From positions 1 to 7,221 of the forward strand of contig CALLFD010000398.1 in the NCBI GenBank assembly GCA_937997605.1: 7,221 bases of DNA, written 5' to 3'. Both the position numbers and the translations under genes were made by a program. Below the pieces are notes generated by a model. That model was not told where the DNA came from and did not search any database. It saw nothing but the letters and a program-made list of their open reading frames with translations. Shown here one piece after another: positions 5,703-7,221 of the stretch; positions within the stretch are counted from its first letter, which is position 1, and each line of letters starts with the position of its first letter. Source of the stretch: an uncultured Collinsella sp. Its GTDB lineage: Bacteria; Actinomycetota; Coriobacteriia; Coriobacteriales; Coriobacteriaceae.

Positions 5703-6917
5703 ATGTTCGCGAAGGATCGCGAAGCAATGCGCCTGACGCTGGCGGAGGTCAGGCTGATTCTTATTGAGTCCCTGCAGTGGTGCGCCAACAACGCGGTCTA
5801 CTTTTTGGGGCTTATCGGTGCGGCCACGTATGATCTGGCCGGCACGGCCTTTTTGGTTGCCGCCATTACGCTCGTGCGCAATCTTATGACGTCGGCGGGC
5901 AATATGGTGTCGGGTTCGGTCATCGATCGCTTTGGACCGCGCCGGACGTCGTTTGTGACGTGCGTGATTACGGCTGTGCTATCGCTTGGCGTGGGGTTGG
6001 CGCCGCTGTCTGTCCCCGGGCTTGTGTTTGCCGCGTGCGTCTTGGGGCTTGCGGGCGGCTTTATCAACACCTGCACGCATGCGTTTCCGGGATACCTGGA
6101 GTCGACCACCGAGGGCCGTACCCGCGTGAACGGTCTCATGGTGTTCTACAGCAATATCGCCTATACCGCTGGCCCGCTGCTCGGCGGTGCCATCGTGAGC
6201 TGTTTTGCCACGCAATCGGTCTATCTGCTCATGGCGGGCATGATGGGCGTGGCGGCCGTGCTCTCCTTGGGCTGTCACGAGTGCGTTGTTCCCGCAAAAG
6301 GGGAAAAGCCGAAGGGCGGTATTCTGGGCGGCATGGCCGAGGGTGCGCGACTTACGTTTCGCGACCACGACCTGCGCCTCATCTTTATCTCGGGCTTTTT
6401 GGGATTCTTTGCGTTTGGCGCGTTTGATTCGCTTGAGTCGTTGTTCTACCGTGATGTGCTCAACGTGGATATCGTCTGGCTGGGCTGGCTGTCCTCGGTC
6501 GTGGGCCTCACTTCCTCGGTGGGCGCGTTCATCCTGACCAAGCTTTCTGCTCGCCATGTCAACCTACGATTGCTGCTCGGCGCGCTCATGGCCGTGGGCA
6601 TTGGGTCCATGGTGTACGTGGGCACCGATATGCTGGGGGTCGCGATTGTCGGTCAGGCGATTAACGGTCTGGCCTGGGGGTTCCTGGAGCCGCTGCAGAT
6701 GATCTTGATTCAGGAGCGCGCCGACATCAAATACCTGGGTCGCATTACCGGCTTTGTGCGCTTTGGCCTGATGAGCGCCGGCGTGGTGCCGCTGCTGGCG
6801 GCTCCGTTTTTGGCGGAGGCTTTGGGCGTCCAGACGGTACTGTTTGGAGCATCGACCATTATTGCGCTGGTAGGAACGCTGTTCTTTGTCACACAAGGGA
6901 GACGCCGGGGGCGTTAG
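5703..6917 (+). CDS. MFS transporter
   Basis: This 404-residue protein has about twelve hydrophobic segments in two halves separated by a charged cytoplasmic loop (about residues 195-226), as is usual for the major facilitator superfamily. The motif A region between helices 2 and 3 is GSVIDRFGPRR (residues 71-81; Asp75, Arg76, Gly78, Arg80). The helix-5 motif has GPLLGG (157-162), which resembles the motif C seen in many drug/proton and metabolite exporters. ATG 5703 follows GAAGGAG (5691-5697) with a 5-nt gap. Codon use is more mixed than in IID. Its position beyond a IID and terminator parallels that of the EamA gene after the first PTS. A role exporting a catabolic by-product is possible, but uptake of another substrate or an unrelated role is equally consistent with the sequence. 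Confidence 0.88.
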   Translation: MFAKDREAMRLTLAEVRLILIESLQWCANNAVYFLGLIGAATYDLAGTAFLVAAITLVRNLMTSAGNMVSGSVIDRFGPRRTSFVTCVITAVLSLGVGLAPLSVPGLVFAACVLGLAGGFINTCTHAFPGYLESTTEGRTRVNGLMVFYSNIAYTAGPLLGGAIVSCFATQSVYLLMAGMMGVAAVLSLGCHECVVPAKGEKPKGGILGGMAEGARLTFRDHDLRLIFISGFLGFFAFGAFDSLESLFYRDVLNVDIVWLGWLSSVVGLTSSVGAFILTKLSARHVNLRLLLGALMAVGIGSMVYVGTDMLGVAIVGQAINGLAWGFLEPLQMILIQERADIKYLGRITGFVRFGLMSAGVVPLLAAPFLAEALGVQTVLFGASTIIALVGTLFFVTQGRRRGR

Positions 6918-6934
6918 CTATACATCAAATTCTA

Positions 6935-6948
6935 ATTTAATACCACTC
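6935..6948 (-). promoter_or_regulatory. Inverted copy of the TGGTATTAAA operator-like site
   Basis: ATTTAATACCACTC is the exact reverse complement of GAGTGGTATTAAAT at 3842-3855 (14 of 14). It lies 18 bp after the MFS stop and about 58 bp (centre to centre) upstream of the forward site at 6994-7005. It has no matching -10/TGGTATC partner on the minus strand, so it looks like an auxiliary binding site and not a divergent promoter. A 7-bp inverted repeat (AAATTCT 6927-6933, AGAATTT 6954-6960) brackets it. Confidence 0.5.
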
Positions 6949-6993
6949 ACCAGAGAATTTCGACCGTTCACCGAGGTTTGGAACAGATTGAAA

Positions 6994-7037
6994 AGTGGTA
7001 TTAAAAACACGTTGGGTGTATGTCTATAATTGGTATC
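6994..7037 (+). promoter_or_regulatory. Promoter with paired TGGTAT operator-like sites, upstream of the second SIS gene
   Basis: AGTGGTATTAAA (6994-7005) and CTATAATTGGTATC (7024-7037) match the promoter before IIC copy 2 exactly, separated by the same 18 nt of mostly different sequence. The -10 is TATAAT at 7025-7030 and the -35-like TTAAAA at 7001-7006 gives an 18-bp spacer. Transcription would start near 7037, giving a leader of about 50 nt. The leader contains a 6-bp stem, ACGCGA/TCGCGT (7046-7051/7061-7066). Confidence 0.75.
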
Positions 7038-7087
7038 GAAAAGAAACGCGATGTATAGATTCGCGTGCAGGACAGAAAGGAAAAGCC

Positions 7088-7221
7088 ATGAAGGAAACCG
7101 AGAAGATCGAGATCATGCACTTTAGCCAGGAGGGCTACGTCGAGGACGGCAAGAACGTCTACGAGGCCGGCAAGAAGATGACCGCGCTCGCCGACAAGGT
7201 CGCCGACGAGGGCTACGACGC
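7088..7221 (+). CDS. SIS-domain sugar-phosphate protein, N-terminal fragment
   Basis: The first 44 complete codons of a gene that continues beyond the window. ATG 7088 follows AAAGGA with a suitable gap. The N-terminus reads MHFSQEGYVEDGK from residue 10, then a helix (NVYEAGKKMTALADKVADEG) before the expected first strand of a SIS domain. This matches my memory of SIS-domain proteins in PTS-linked sugar and Amadori-compound loci, but the catalytic core is not visible. Its codons are strongly G/C-ending. The gene has its own promoter (6994-7037), of the same design as the one driving IIC copy 2, so it probably responds to the same signal. It may start a further module of the same kind downstream. 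It is not a continuation of the fragment at 3-167. Confidence 0.55.
   Translation, partial: MKETEKIEIMHFSQEGYVEDGKNVYEAGKKMTALADKVADEGYD

Noticed and set aside
1..7221. Mobile element as the cause of the large repeat
   Set aside because: The repeat has no terminal inverted repeats, no target-site duplication, and no transposase or integrase nearby. Its edges follow gene homology, which fits gene conversion better.

Overview
The window looks like a carbohydrate-uptake region from a high-GC gut actinobacterium of the Coriobacteriia, most likely Collinsella. This taxonomic guess rests on GC-rich Shine-Dalgarno genes, strong G/C preference at third codon positions, and stacked mannose-family PTS genes next to SIS-domain enzymes. 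All genes lie on the + strand. There is no rRNA, tRNA, CRISPR array, transposase or phage gene.

Layout. (1) Bases 3-167 are the 3' end of a SIS-domain sugar-phosphate enzyme whose C-terminus resembles fructoselysine-6-phosphate deglycase (FrlB). (2) Bases 214-2819 encode a complete mannose/fructose/sorbose-family PTS: IIA, IIB, IIC and IID, ended by a strong intrinsic terminator. (3) Directly behind that terminator is an EamA-type (DMT superfamily) transporter, 2908-3798. (4) The 3799-4023 intergenic region holds a promoter/operator and a leader of about 137 nt. (5) A second IIC-IID pair (4024-5611) follows without its own IIA or IIB, again ended by a strong terminator. (6) Directly behind that is an MFS transporter, 5703-6917. 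(7) The 6918-7087 intergenic region carries a second copy of the promoter/operator plus an inverted extra site. (8) A second SIS-domain gene starts at 7088 and runs off the window.

How the genes may work together (inference). The PTS IIA and IIB pass phosphate from HPr to an incoming substrate carried by either IIC-IID pair. The SIS enzymes would then cleave or isomerise the phosphorylated product. If these are Amadori-compound deglycases, the products are a sugar phosphate and a free amino acid or amine, and the EamA and MFS proteins could export that by-product. This resembles gfr/frl-type loci, but the substrate cannot be fixed from sequence alone.

Most striking observations. The 3' third of IIC plus all of IID is present twice as an apparently perfect 1,053-bp direct repeat 2,792 bp apart, while the first 178 residues of the two IIC proteins are only about 73% identical. 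That pattern suggests recent gene conversion. Two promoters share 12-nt and 14-nt identical blocks at identical spacing, which suggests one regulator for both. Both putative exporters sit immediately behind strong terminators with no room for a conventional promoter.
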